Source: SYFY01 sp031385325
GTDB lineage: Bacteria > Pseudomonadota > Gammaproteobacteria > Pseudomonadales > Azotimanducaceae
Direction: 5' to 3'
NCBI GenBank assembly: GCA_031385325.1
Contig: JANNBJ010000123.1
Coordinates: 7,740 to 71,739 of the forward strand
Length of the DNA stretch: 64,000 nt
In this document: one piece after another, positions 34,401 to 43,308 of the stretch
Numbering within the stretch: the first letter of the stretch is position 1
Layout: the number at the start of each line of letters is the position of its first letter
Translations under genes and position numbers: made by a program
Notes under the pieces: generated by a model
Told to the model about the DNA's origin: nothing
Seen by the model: the letters and a program-made list of their open reading frames with translations, nothing else
The model's database searches: none

Positions 34401-35355
34401 ACCGGCTGTTCATATCGCCAGCGACGCGGGCAAACGTCGACAACTCTGTTGTGACAAGTGCGTCTCGCCATCGATCATCAAGCACCACTCGGTTGTCGGT
34501 ATCCAGTCGCATACCGTTACCGATGACGTGGTGCGGCAGTGATCGAAAATTCGCGAGGCTGGAAACCGGAGTCAAACCCAGCCGGGAAAATATGTGATTC
34601 ACGGTGTCGACCGGAGCTTTGCAGAGGTCTTCGTAGTGAACGTGTATGACCTGCACTCCGGGAAGTTGCTGTAACAATGCTTCAGCTTCTTCATTGCTGC
34701 GACGCCACTCGCGAGCCGCCTCCTCCATGCTCAGTCGCGTATCCCGATTGACACCAGTACCACCGCCGCGGAGTTTTGCGTCGCGAGCGTCAGCAAACTC
34801 ATCAGGTCGCATGTAGGTCAGTGCAACAGCCCGTCCATCGCGAATGAGTCGGACAACGGTGAGATCAAGATCCTCGCACTGCGCCAGATATTTCAGCCGT
34901 AAACCGACCTTGGAACTCTCTACCACTACGTTGGCACCGGCAACCTCGGCAACACAGTGCACAAGATCGACCGACCGACGGAGCATTCTGGGGAGCCCAC
35001 GACGCCATACCGGTGACAAAGAAAGTGCAACGCCGCGTATTCGTTCAGTTCCCGCATCACGTACCAGTGGTCGAAGCAATCGCTTGACCCACACGCTATC
35101 CATACTGCCAAAGTGAGTTTGAGCGTCAGTGATGGAAAATTCGTGACCACGAGCATGCATGTGATCAGCTACAGTTCGCCAGAACGAGCACTCCTTGAGT
35201 AGTTCATGGCATGAACAACGATAGCGATCGGGATCGCCGAGGTGTTCTGCCTTCAGTTCCCCTGCAGTGACAACACCGGGATGAGCATTGAGCAGCATGG
35301 ACAGCAACGTTGAACCAGAGTGACTTGCCGCCAACACGTACAAGAGCCGAGTCAT
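34387..35355 (-). CDS. Sulfotransferase
   Basis: About 322 aa from ATG 35355, one base after the upstream stop. P-loop for PAPS at the N-terminus (LLYVLAASHSGSTLLSMLLN), 3'-phosphate motif VVRLIRDGRAVALTYMRPDE, and YEDLCKAPVDTVNHIFSRLG near the C-terminus, a pattern shared by carbohydrate sulfotransferases. In the middle of polysaccharide export genes, so sulfation of the repeat unit is likely. The acceptor is unknown. Confidence 0.9.
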   Translation of the reverse strand: MTRLLYVLAASHSGSTLLSMLLNAHPGVVTAGELKAEHLGDPDRYRCSCHELLKECSFWRTVADHMHARGHEFSITDAQTHFGSMDSVWVKRLLRPLVRDAGTERIRGVALSLSPVWRRGLPRMLRRSVDLVHCVAEVAGANVVVESSKVGLRLKYLAQCEDLDLTVVRLIRDGRAVALTYMRPDEFADARDAKLRGGGTGVNRDTRLSMEEAAREWRRSNEEAEALLQQLPGVQVIHVHYEDLCKAPVDTVNHIFSRLGLTPVSSLANFRSLPHHVIGNGMRLDTDNRVVLDDRWRDALVTTELSTFARVAGDMNSRYGYQ

Positions 35356-35356
35356 G

Positions 35357-36763
35357 TCAGCTTGCACCTGATCCCTTCAGAACAACCGGAATCACTCGTA
35401 ACATGATCTGGAAGTCGAGCGCCAGCGACCAGGTGTCGATGTACTGGAGATCCAGTTCCAGCCAACGATCAAAGGTCAGCTTGCTGCGTCCGGAAACTTC
35501 ACGCAAACAGACGATGCCCGGCCGTACACTGAACCGCTTGCGTTGTATTCCCTTGTCAAAGAGATCGACATCGCGAACCGACATGGCTCTGGGTCCAACC
35601 AACGACATGTCGCCAGTGAATACATTGATCAACTGCGGAATTTCATCGAGACTGGTCTTGCGGATGAACTTGCCGACTCCAGTTACCCGGGGATCATTGG
35701 TCATCTTGAAGATCGGCCCTTCGGCTTCATTCAGATGTTCTATTTCCTTCAGGCGAGCTTCGGCGTCGGCATACATGCTGCGAAACTTGAGCATCCGGAA
35801 CCGACGTTTGCGCAAACCAACCCGTTCCTGACGAAAGAGAATCGGGCCTGGTGAACTAAATTTCACAGCCACTGCTACACCAACAAAGAGCGGGATGAGG
35901 ATCGGCAAGGCAATGGATACCAGGACAATGTCCACGATTCGTTTGACGACCAATTTGTTTTCATCAAGGGACACAGGACTGAAACTGAGCAGCGGCACCT
36001 TGTCCTGATATTCCAGACGTACTTCGGCTTCGATGTCATAGAAATCAGCGAGGATCTTCAGTTCTATTCCCTGCTCGGAACATATTTCCACCATCAGACC
36101 AATGTCATTGAGGCGCGATCTGGGTAATGCGACGACGAGCTCATCCACGACCTGGTTAGATACGATCTCTTCCAGATCATCAAGAGTGCCGATCACCTTT
36201 GATCCATCGCAAGCTTGACCAACCTTGGCAGGATCAGGATCGACACAACCAATCACTTCCATGCCCCATTCAGCGTTTGGCATGATTTGCTTGAGATAGA
36301 ACTCCGCACGGGGTCCGGAACCCACGACCAGGACTTTGGTGTAGTTGTCCCGCTTTTCGACCCGTACCGTAAAGTACCACCAGCGTAAAAACAGGCGAAC
36401 AAACGCAAGCGCTGCCATGTTCGACGTCATCGCCACAAGCAGCACACTACGGCTGACGAGATCCAGCTTGAACAGGAATACAACTGTAATCAGCATCCCG
36501 AAGAGCAGCAGGTTGTAACGCAACATCTCCAGCAGAATGCGTGTCACCGTCTGGCCGGCAATGGTCGGCTTTGCCCATGTTGAAAGCGGTGCAGCCAGGA
36601 AAGGCAGCACCAGGAGGAGCATCACATGGACTTCCCATGACTCTGGGCTAACCCGGCCGAGGAAATAGGCTGCTGCGCAAATCGTGGCGTACACGGCTGC
36701 AGTAGTCGTTGTATCGAGTACGACCAGCAGTTTACGCAGCAGCTTCGATTTGGAAACGGTCAT
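35357..36763 (-). CDS. Exopolysaccharide polyprenyl-phosphate glycosyl-1-phosphate transferase
   Basis: 468 aa. Four N-terminal membrane helices, a nucleotide-fold region (KVLVVGSGPRAEFYLKQIM), a further helix (IVDIVLVSIALPILIPLFVG) and the bacterial sugar transferase domain (LFRQERVGLRKRRFRMLKF, GKFIRKTSLDEIPQLINV, MSLVGPRAMSVRDVDLF, RKRFSVRPGIVCLREVSGRS). WbaP/WcaJ-like, primes repeat-unit synthesis on undecaprenyl phosphate. It duplicates the role of 13577-14980, so the locus may make two polymers or the two enzymes may use different sugars. Confidence 0.92.
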   Translation of the reverse strand: MTVSKSKLLRKLLVVLDTTTTAAVYATICAAAYFLGRVSPESWEVHVMLLLVLPFLAAPLSTWAKPTIAGQTVTRILLEMLRYNLLLFGMLITVVFLFKLDLVSRSVLLVAMTSNMAALAFVRLFLRWWYFTVRVEKRDNYTKVLVVGSGPRAEFYLKQIMPNAEWGMEVIGCVDPDPAKVGQACDGSKVIGTLDDLEEIVSNQVVDELVVALPRSRLNDIGLMVEICSEQGIELKILADFYDIEAEVRLEYQDKVPLLSFSPVSLDENKLVVKRIVDIVLVSIALPILIPLFVGVAVAVKFSSPGPILFRQERVGLRKRRFRMLKFRSMYADAEARLKEIEHLNEAEGPIFKMTNDPRVTGVGKFIRKTSLDEIPQLINVFTGDMSLVGPRAMSVRDVDLFDKGIQRKRFSVRPGIVCLREVSGRSKLTFDRWLELDLQYIDTWSLALDFQIMLRVIPVVLKGSGAS

Positions 36764-36775
36764 GGTCAGTCTCGG

Positions 36776-38362
36776 TTACTTGAGCAAACCATGGACGAGG
36801 TTAGCACCAGATTCCATGCCTAGAATGACAACAACCATAACAACCAGGTATCCACTGGTGCCGGCGATGAACCTGCGCAGATCTGTACTTCGCCTGGTGG
36901 TCACCTCAGGCGTGACGAACATCGAGATGCTGCCGGCCACAGGGATTTGCATGCGAGCGAGTTGCCCCTCAGTCGAAAATGCAGGATTGATCTGATCGAG
37001 AACGAAAGCCAGAACGACAGCAACTCCAATGGATAACAGGAGCACGGCAACCAACAGCAACATTCGTGGTGGAGATACGGGATTCAGCTCCGCCTCCGGT
37101 GGCTCGATAACATTGAAGCTGACGACATCCTGCTCTTCTCCTACCCGGCCGATTCTTTCTTTCTCAGCCTGCATCAGGACCTGATCATACAAGCCGCGCC
37201 ATTTGTCATAGTCACGTGTGAGTTCCAGATAGTGACGCTCGATTTCAGGTGCTGAGCTCAGCCGCGTTTCGTATTCCTGAACGGTTTTGCGTGCATCGCC
37301 AAGTTGGCTCTCCAGCTCGGTGATCGCCAGATTGGACTGCCCGAGTTGCAACTGGATCTGCATATAGACAGGGTTGGTGGCACTGCGTGCTCCATCCACA
37401 CCGCCCTCCGCTATGCCAGCTGCCAGTTCCTTGGCCAGCTGCTCCCGGAGAATCACGAGTTGCTGATCAATGCCTGCGACATCGGGATGTTCCGCCGTAA
37501 ACGTCAGCAACAATTGCGCTCTTTGGGTTTCCAGCTGGCTGATCACCCCACGAGTTTTGGCACCCGGAATCAACGAAGCGGCTTCCGACTGTTGTTGCAT
37601 GCCCGTGGGTGGGGCATACGGGTCAACTTTTGAGAGTTGTCGTCTCAGCTCCTCTCGCTTGTCGACTTCTACTCGTCGAGCCCGTTCGATCCGGCTGACT
37701 TCGCTGCGTGCAGTCTGCAGACGTTCAAATGTGCCGCCATCGGTGCCTGAAACAACAAATCCAGGATTGCTGCGCTTGAACTCCTCCAGTTTGGATTCGG
37801 TTTCCGCCAGCAGATCACGATAGTAGTCAAGCTGGCTCACGAGAAAGCTGCCTGCCCTATCAGTATCTTTTTCCTTGGCCTGCAGGATGTGTTTTTCAAA
37901 GCCCTTGAGAATGTTATCGACGACGGCGATAGCCTGATCGCGGTCGGTGTGGCGATAGGTCACCGTGAACAGATTCTGTGCTTCGTCACCACGACCGGAT
38001 TCCAGTTCCAGTTCTTCCATCATCTCCAGAACGAGTGACTCCCGCTCTTCCTCGGTCCCGGCATCTGCATCGAGACCGACCTCAGAAATAACGCGTTCGA
38101 TCTGTGGTCGGCCAAGCAACGCCTGACGTACCAGAAAGACCCGTGATGAAACGCTCGGTGTCATACCAAGCTGAGAAACGACATCTCGCAGGCGCGAACT
38201 GGCATCGATATAGAATCGCGCATTGGCTTCGTAAACATCAGGCAAAGCGAGTACAGCCAGGCTGCCGAGCATCCCTACTGCCCACATGGCAATCATGCTG
38301 GATCGACGAAAACGCCACATCTGATGCAGTAGATCGATCAGCAGGTAGTAGATGTCCTTCAT
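36776..38362 (-). CDS. Wzz/GumC-type chain-length determinant (exosortase-locus subfamily)
   Basis: 528 aa inner-membrane protein. N-terminal membrane helix SSMIAMWAVGMLGSLAVLAL followed by PDVYEANARFYIDASSRLRD, then long coiled-coil periplasmic part (about 170-400; SQLDYYRDLLAETESKLEEF) and a second transmembrane segment (MLLLVAVLLLSIGVAVVLAF). A third hydrophobic stretch lies at the C-terminus. No kinase domain is fused and no separate BY-kinase is visible. The N-terminus is like chain-length proteins of PEP-CTERM loci. Confidence 0.9.
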   Translation of the reverse strand: MKDIYYLLIDLLHQMWRFRRSSMIAMWAVGMLGSLAVLALPDVYEANARFYIDASSRLRDVVSQLGMTPSVSSRVFLVRQALLGRPQIERVISEVGLDADAGTEEERESLVLEMMEELELESGRGDEAQNLFTVTYRHTDRDQAIAVVDNILKGFEKHILQAKEKDTDRAGSFLVSQLDYYRDLLAETESKLEEFKRSNPGFVVSGTDGGTFERLQTARSEVSRIERARRVEVDKREELRRQLSKVDPYAPPTGMQQQSEAASLIPGAKTRGVISQLETQRAQLLLTFTAEHPDVAGIDQQLVILREQLAKELAAGIAEGGVDGARSATNPVYMQIQLQLGQSNLAITELESQLGDARKTVQEYETRLSSAPEIERHYLELTRDYDKWRGLYDQVLMQAEKERIGRVGEEQDVVSFNVIEPPEAELNPVSPPRMLLLVAVLLLSIGVAVVLAFVLDQINPAFSTEGQLARMQIPVAGSISMFVTPEVTTRRSTDLRRFIAGTSGYLVVMVVVILGMESGANLVHGLLK

Positions 38363-38426
38363 TAACCCAATCCTCAGGTTGTCATCCGGTGCATCGTGGT
38401 GAGTGCAACGGTTTCCTCAATCATCC

Positions 38427-39524
38427 TTAGTTCAACAATATTTTCGCGATACGCTCGGCCGCTCGGCCATCCCAGAATTTCGGTGTCGAGGACACCCTAT
38501 GCTCTGCATGTGGGTGATTCTTGAAGGCGTGCCAGATGGCGTCGGGATTCGTCCCTGCGAGGACGTTGGTACCGTGTGTAACCGTCACCGGCCGTTCGGT
38601 GTTGTCTCGCATGGTGACGCAAGGTACACCCAGAATGGTGGTCTCTTCCTGCACACCACCACTATCCGTCAGCACCATTCGGGCGTTGGCCGTGCAGCAG
38701 ATGAAGTCCAGATACCCGAGTGGTTCCACCAACATTATGTTGCCGCGCGCCAGTACAGCGTTGAGTCCGGTCTGCTCAAGTTGGCTCTTGGTGCGTGGAT
38801 GCAATGGCCAAAGCAGTGGCAACTCCTGACTGATTTTGAGCAGGAGAGCGACCATGGCACGTAGTCCACAAGCATCATCGACGTTGCTCGGACGATGCAG
38901 GGTCACAACGCCGTAGCCCTTGTCGACCAGACCGAGTCGACGAGGGGTTCCACGCAACACCGCAGCATCTCTATGCTTGAGCAGGGTATCGATCATGACG
39001 TTGCCGACGAAGTGAATCCTGCGATCCTCGATTCCCTCGCGAAGCAGGTTATCGCGAGCACCCTCTTCCGTCGTAAACAACCAATCCGAGATCTGATCGG
39101 TAAGAATTCGATTGATTTCTTCCGGCATGGAGCGATCAAAACTTCGCAAGCCGGCTTCCACGTGCACGATCGGAATGCCCATTTTCGCCGCATCAAGTGC
39201 GCAGGCAATCGTCGAGTTCACGTCGCCAACGACGAGCATCAGATCCGGTTGTTGCGCTTTCAGCACTTCTTCAAAGGCAATCATCACCCGACCGGTTTGA
39301 GCACCGTGGGATCCGGAGCCGACATTGAGATTGATATCCGGTTTGGGCAGCCCAAGCTCATCGAACAAAAGCTTGGAAAGCTCGGGTGAATAATGCTGCC
39401 CGGTATGGACCAGAATCTGTTCAAGCTCTTTGCCCTGGATGGCCGCTTCACACGCCATCGACTCAATGAGCGGCGCCACCTTCATCAGGTTTGGCCGCGC
39501 TCCGACCACATGCAAGACTTTCAT
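38427..39524 (-). CDS. wecB: UDP-N-acetylglucosamine 2-epimerase (non-hydrolysing)
   Basis: About 365 aa from ATG 39524, which leaves the N-terminus MKVLHVVGARPNLMKVAPL. Family motifs: VHTGQHYSPELS, VVGDVNSTIACALDAAKMGI, VHVEAGLRSFDRSMPEEINR, VTLHRPSNVDD, VLTDSGGVQEETTILGVPC and RDNTERPVT. Interconverts UDP-GlcNAc and UDP-ManNAc, giving a donor for the polysaccharide. First gene of the minus-strand exopolysaccharide run; the bases to 39636 hold no gene. Confidence 0.95.
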   Translation of the reverse strand: MKVLHVVGARPNLMKVAPLIESMACEAAIQGKELEQILVHTGQHYSPELSKLLFDELGLPKPDINLNVGSGSHGAQTGRVMIAFEEVLKAQQPDLMLVVGDVNSTIACALDAAKMGIPIVHVEAGLRSFDRSMPEEINRILTDQISDWLFTTEEGARDNLLREGIEDRRIHFVGNVMIDTLLKHRDAAVLRGTPRRLGLVDKGYGVVTLHRPSNVDDACGLRAMVALLLKISQELPLLWPLHPRTKSQLEQTGLNAVLARGNIMLVEPLGYLDFICCTANARMVLTDSGGVQEETTILGVPCVTMRDNTERPVTVTHGTNVLAGTNPDAIWHAFKNHPHAEHRVSSTPKFWDGRAAERIAKILLN

Positions 39525-39636
39525 TGCGCTCTTGAAGATCCATTCCACGAGAGCGTCATGGTAGATGACGTGGCTTCAGGTCGGCGTGATGAAGATACGA
39601 TTCTCTGTATCGATATGGTAAAAAATGTTGTCTTGT

Positions 39637-40851
39637 TTAGAGACCCAGTACCAATTTTGACATGATGTTTCTTTGAATCTCGTTCGAGCCGGCGTAGATG
39701 CTGACCTTGCGCGTATTGAAATAGTCCTGTGTGACGCCGTTGGATCCAGCGGGCCCAACGGGTTTGAAAGGGTCTTCATCCAGTGGTGTGGACTCATCCT
39801 TTACTGCGGCATAAACACCGGCCACTTCCATAGCCAGCTCAGTGGCTGCCTGCTGCAGTTCGGTTCCCCTGGTTTTCAGCATCGATGATTCAGGCCCCAC
39901 GTTTTGACCGTTTGCCAACTGACCGAGGATACGAAGTTCGGTGTATTCCATGGACAGCAGTTGAATGCTCACATCGTCAAAACGCGCTTTGAACGAAGGA
40001 TCGTTGGCATAGGCACCACCGTGGCCATCCGGAGTTGCAGCGGCCATCGAGTGAATATGCGCCATGGCCCCGTTCAATCCGAGGGAATAGGCGTTGCCTC
40101 GTTCAAATTCGAGCAGGTATTTTGCACATGTCCAACCCTTGCCCTGTTCACCGACGAGTTGGCCTTTCGGAACAACAACGTCAGTAAAATAGACCATGTT
40201 GATTTCCTGGAAGCCGGCTTTCGGATCATCCAGCGTAATGATCGGTCTGACTTCGATACCGGGGGACTTCATGTCGATCAGCAGAAAGCTGATACCAAGT
40301 TGCGGTTTCGCTTCCTGGCTGGTTCGCACCAGACAGAAGATCCAGTCTGCGTATTGAGCCAGGGTCGTCCAGGTCTTCACGCCGTTCACCAGATAATGAT
40401 CGCCCTTGTCTTCCGCCCTGGTCTTCAGTGACGCAAGGTCTGACCCGGAGCCAGGTTCTGAATAACCCTGACACCACCAGACATTGGTCGCGAGAATATC
40501 GGGCAAGAATCTTTGTTTTTGCTCTGCCGTGCCGAACTTCATGATGACCGGCGCGACCATCGTCATGCCAAAAGGGATCACTCCTGGGGCCCCGACGCGG
40601 GCGCATTCCAGTTCAAAAATGTAGTTCTGCGTTGAGGTGAACCCAGCCCCACCGTACTCTTCGGGCCAGTCTCGTGCCGCCCAACCTTTTTCAGCCAGTC
40701 TCTTTTGCCACGCGATGCGGTCTGCCTTCGACAGTCGCTCAAGAGCACTACGGCGTTGCTTGTTGCGCACAGATTCAGGCCATGCGGTATCGAGCCAGGC
40801 GCGAACTTCCGCTTGAAAGCGGCGATCTCCTTCGGAAAAACTCACGTCCAA
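39637..40851 (-). CDS. Acyl-CoA dehydrogenase
   Basis: 404 aa, FAD-dependent. It contains RDWPEEYGGAGFTSTQNYIF, WCQGYSEPGSGSDLASLKTR, VNGVKTWTTLAQYADWIFCL and the C-terminal TRKVSIYAGSNEIQRNIMSK, matching the branch found with steroid, terpenoid and branched acyl-CoA catabolism. No acceptor is known. Start TTG 40851 or GTG 40845. It diverges from the MFS transporter at 40950. Confidence 0.9.
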   Translation of the reverse strand: MDVSFSEGDRRFQAEVRAWLDTAWPESVRNKQRRSALERLSKADRIAWQKRLAEKGWAARDWPEEYGGAGFTSTQNYIFELECARVGAPGVIPFGMTMVAPVIMKFGTAEQKQRFLPDILATNVWWCQGYSEPGSGSDLASLKTRAEDKGDHYLVNGVKTWTTLAQYADWIFCLVRTSQEAKPQLGISFLLIDMKSPGIEVRPIITLDDPKAGFQEINMVYFTDVVVPKGQLVGEQGKGWTCAKYLLEFERGNAYSLGLNGAMAHIHSMAAATPDGHGGAYANDPSFKARFDDVSIQLLSMEYTELRILGQLANGQNVGPESSMLKTRGTELQQAATELAMEVAGVYAAVKDESTPLDEDPFKPVGPAGSNGVTQDYFNTRKVSIYAGSNEIQRNIMSKLVLGL

Positions 40852-40949
40852 CTCTGCTCTCCGGAACTATTGATGACACCGGTAGTTTAACAGCTTGGAG
40901 GATCGGGACGAGAGCGTGCACACTGGCGCGGGGAGGATCAGGGAAACGT

Positions 40950-42257
40950 ATGTCGTCCAATTCAAACGGCCGGTCGGTTGGTGCGGCCTTCAGCCCAGCC
41001 TATCGATGGTACGCCTTGTGTTTGTTGGTCACGGTTTACGTGTTCAACTTCATCGATCGTTCGATTCTTGGCATTCTGGTTCAGCCAATCAAGACCGACC
41101 TCGGGGCCAGCGACACGCTCATGGGGTTTCTCGGCGGGATTGTCTTTGCGCTCTTTTATACGGTTCTAGGGATTCCGATCGCTCGAATGGCAGACCGCGG
41201 CACCCGACGCAATGTCCTGGCGGTTTGTCTCGCTCTGTGGAGCGGAGCGACGGCGCTGTGTGGTTTTGCACAGAATTTCGTTCAACTGGCGCTCGCCCGA
41301 GTGGGTGTTGCCGTGGGAGAAGCGGGTGGCAGCCCCCCTTCCCACTCCATGATTTCGGACATGTTCCCCCCTGACCAGCGAGCTACGGCGCTGGCGATTT
41401 ACGCACTCGGCATCCCCATCGGCACCATGCTGGGCAATCTCGGCGGTGGCTGGATCAACGAAGCCTTTGATTGGCGCACTGCTTTCATGGTGGTCGGATT
41501 GCCGGGTGTTGTCCTTGCGATCATTGTCCGACTGACACTGCGAGAGCCACCGCGCGGGTTATCGGATGGTTTTGTCGATTCAACGGTCGCGCCACCACCG
41601 GTCAAGACGGTGTTCAAGTATCTCTGGTCGTTACGCAGTTTCAGACTGGTTGCACTGGGCGCAGCAACTCACGCGTTTGTGGGTTATGGCGCGGGTTACT
41701 GGATCGCCGCCTTGTTTGCGCGCTCCCATGGGTACACCACTGGCGAAATGGGAACCGCACTCTTCTATCTGGGCTTTGCGGGAATCGCTGGAACGTTTCT
41801 GGGCGGTTATCTGTCTGATCGTCTCGGCCGTACCGATCAACGCTGGTATGCCTGGCTGCCCGCCATCGCCATCGTCTGCTCAATTCCATTCGGGGCTGTC
41901 TCGTACCTGCACGACGATCCAGAAATCGCACTGCTGGCCATGATCCTGCCGAATATTCTCGGTGGTTTTTACCTTGGCCCCAGCTTTGCCGTGACGCAGG
42001 GGCTGGTGGGTTTGAGAATGCGGGCGTTGGCATCAAGCATTCTGTTGTTTGTCCTGAACCTGATCGGGCTTGGACTGGGGCCTCAAGTTGCTGGCGTTCT
42101 CAGTGACGTACTCAATGCAACAACGAGCCTGGGCACCGACTCATTGCGATGGTCATTGACGATCTGTCTGGTGTTCAACCTGATATCGGCAACGCTGTTT
42201 TTCTTCGCCAGCCGCTCCCTTCGAGCCGATCTGGCCCGAAGCCGAGAACTTGGCTAA
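40950..42257 (+). CDS. MFS transporter (spinster-like)
   Basis: About 435 aa with 12 membrane helices. Start set at ATG 40950; the longer frame from 40674 would overlap the divergent dehydrogenase. Signature: YVFNFIDRSILGILVQPIKT, then GIPIARMADRGTRRNVLAV (MFS motif A) and RVGVAVGEAGGSPPSHSMIS. Proteins of this type occur beside acyl-CoA catabolic genes and probably import an organic-acid or steroid-like substrate; the substrate itself is unknown. Confidence 0.88.
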   Translation: MSSNSNGRSVGAAFSPAYRWYALCLLVTVYVFNFIDRSILGILVQPIKTDLGASDTLMGFLGGIVFALFYTVLGIPIARMADRGTRRNVLAVCLALWSGATALCGFAQNFVQLALARVGVAVGEAGGSPPSHSMISDMFPPDQRATALAIYALGIPIGTMLGNLGGGWINEAFDWRTAFMVVGLPGVVLAIIVRLTLREPPRGLSDGFVDSTVAPPPVKTVFKYLWSLRSFRLVALGAATHAFVGYGAGYWIAALFARSHGYTTGEMGTALFYLGFAGIAGTFLGGYLSDRLGRTDQRWYAWLPAIAIVCSIPFGAVSYLHDDPEIALLAMILPNILGGFYLGPSFAVTQGLVGLRMRALASSILLFVLNLIGLGLGPQVAGVLSDVLNATTSLGTDSLRWSLTICLVFNLISATLFFFASRSLRADLARSRELG

Positions 42258-42279
42258 GTGTGGGTCCTGGCTGGATTCG

Positions 42280-43308
42280 CTATGTCGGCCGGATGGAATC
42301 ACGAGACCCAAGGCCCAACTCAGGCGCCAGCAACTCGTAAACTCTGCACCGGTCGCGAACGTCGTGGGTTATGGCCACGATAGAGAGTTCCTCCGCACCC
42401 GTTGAATCGACCAGGTCGCGCAGGTTTTTCCCAACCTGGATAACATCACCCACGAACTGACGACGTCTGCGACTCTCGAGCAGTCTCTCCTCTTCATCAG
42501 TAAACGATTGATTCCTTGCAGATTCAAGGGAAGGAAATGGTTGAAAATTCCCCTTCTCCGACCGCACGCGCCACACGTCGATACAACGGCCGAGCAACTG
42601 TGCATGCTCGTTAGTGTCAGCGACCAGCGCAGATACCCCAAGGCCAAGTTTCGGTCGGGCAAGGTACACAGAGGGTCTGAATTCACGTCGATACACTTCC
42701 ACCGCCTTTTCCATACCGGACTGGCTGATGAAGTGCGCATAACAAAACGGCAATCCAAAGTGTGCCGCCAACATTGCACCATCGGGGGTCGACCCCAGCA
42801 CCCAGGTTTCAGGTGCCACGGGAGGCACAGGCAACGCGCGAACTGGCGCGAGCGCTTCGGTAAAGGGTGGTGTGTCGTTGAGAAATCCGAGCAAGTCTGC
42901 CGTGCGAGCAGCGAAATATTCCATGCCAAGCTTCGAACCGTACGCCAAAGCAGCAGCAGTAAGTCCATCGCTGCCCGGTGCCCGTCCGATTCCCAGGTCG
43001 ATCCGGTCCGGATATAGCGTCCCCAATACCTTGAAGACCTCAGCCACCTTGAGAGGGCTGTAGTGCATCAGCATCACACCACCAGAGCCGACTCGAATTC
43101 GTGTTGTCCTCGCAGCAATGTGGCTAATGAGTATTTCTGGAGCACTGCCGGCAAAGGAGTCGGAGCCATGGTGCTCGGCAACCCAGTAACGATGGTACCC
43201 AAGCCGCTCGGTAGTCTGCGCCAGCAGTACCGAGTTCAAAAACGCTTGCGTGGCGTCACCACCCTCGACAATCGGTGACTGGTCAAGGACACCAACCCGC
43301 AGCGTCAC
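42280..43308 (-). CDS. LLM-class (bacterial luciferase-like) flavin oxidoreductase
   Basis: 342 aa, GTG start overlapping the stop of the Mcd-like gene. Conserved: VLDQSPIVEGGDATQAFLNS, YHRYWVAEHHGSDSFAGSAP, IRVGSGGVMLMHYSPLKVAE, LYPDRIDLGIGRAPGSD. This MsnO8-like group uses FMN or F420-type cofactors for monooxygenation. Part of the minus-strand acyl-CoA operon, but its own substrate cannot be inferred. Confidence 0.9.
   Translation of the reverse strand: MTLRVGVLDQSPIVEGGDATQAFLNSVLLAQTTERLGYHRYWVAEHHGSDSFAGSAPEILISHIAARTTRIRVGSGGVMLMHYSPLKVAEVFKVLGTLYPDRIDLGIGRAPGSDGLTAAALAYGSKLGMEYFAARTADLLGFLNDTPPFTEALAPVRALPVPPVAPETWVLGSTPDGAMLAAHFGLPFCYAHFISQSGMEKAVEVYRREFRPSVYLARPKLGLGVSALVADTNEHAQLLGRCIDVWRVRSEKGNFQPFPSLESARNQSFTDEEERLLESRRRRQFVGDVIQVGKNLRDLVDSTGAEELSIVAITHDVRDRCRVYELLAPELGLGSRDSIRPT

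Noticed and set aside
40674..40949. Extended N-terminus of the MFS transporter
   Set aside because: Antisense to the start of the acyl-CoA dehydrogenase gene; no transporter sequence before the ATG at 40950.
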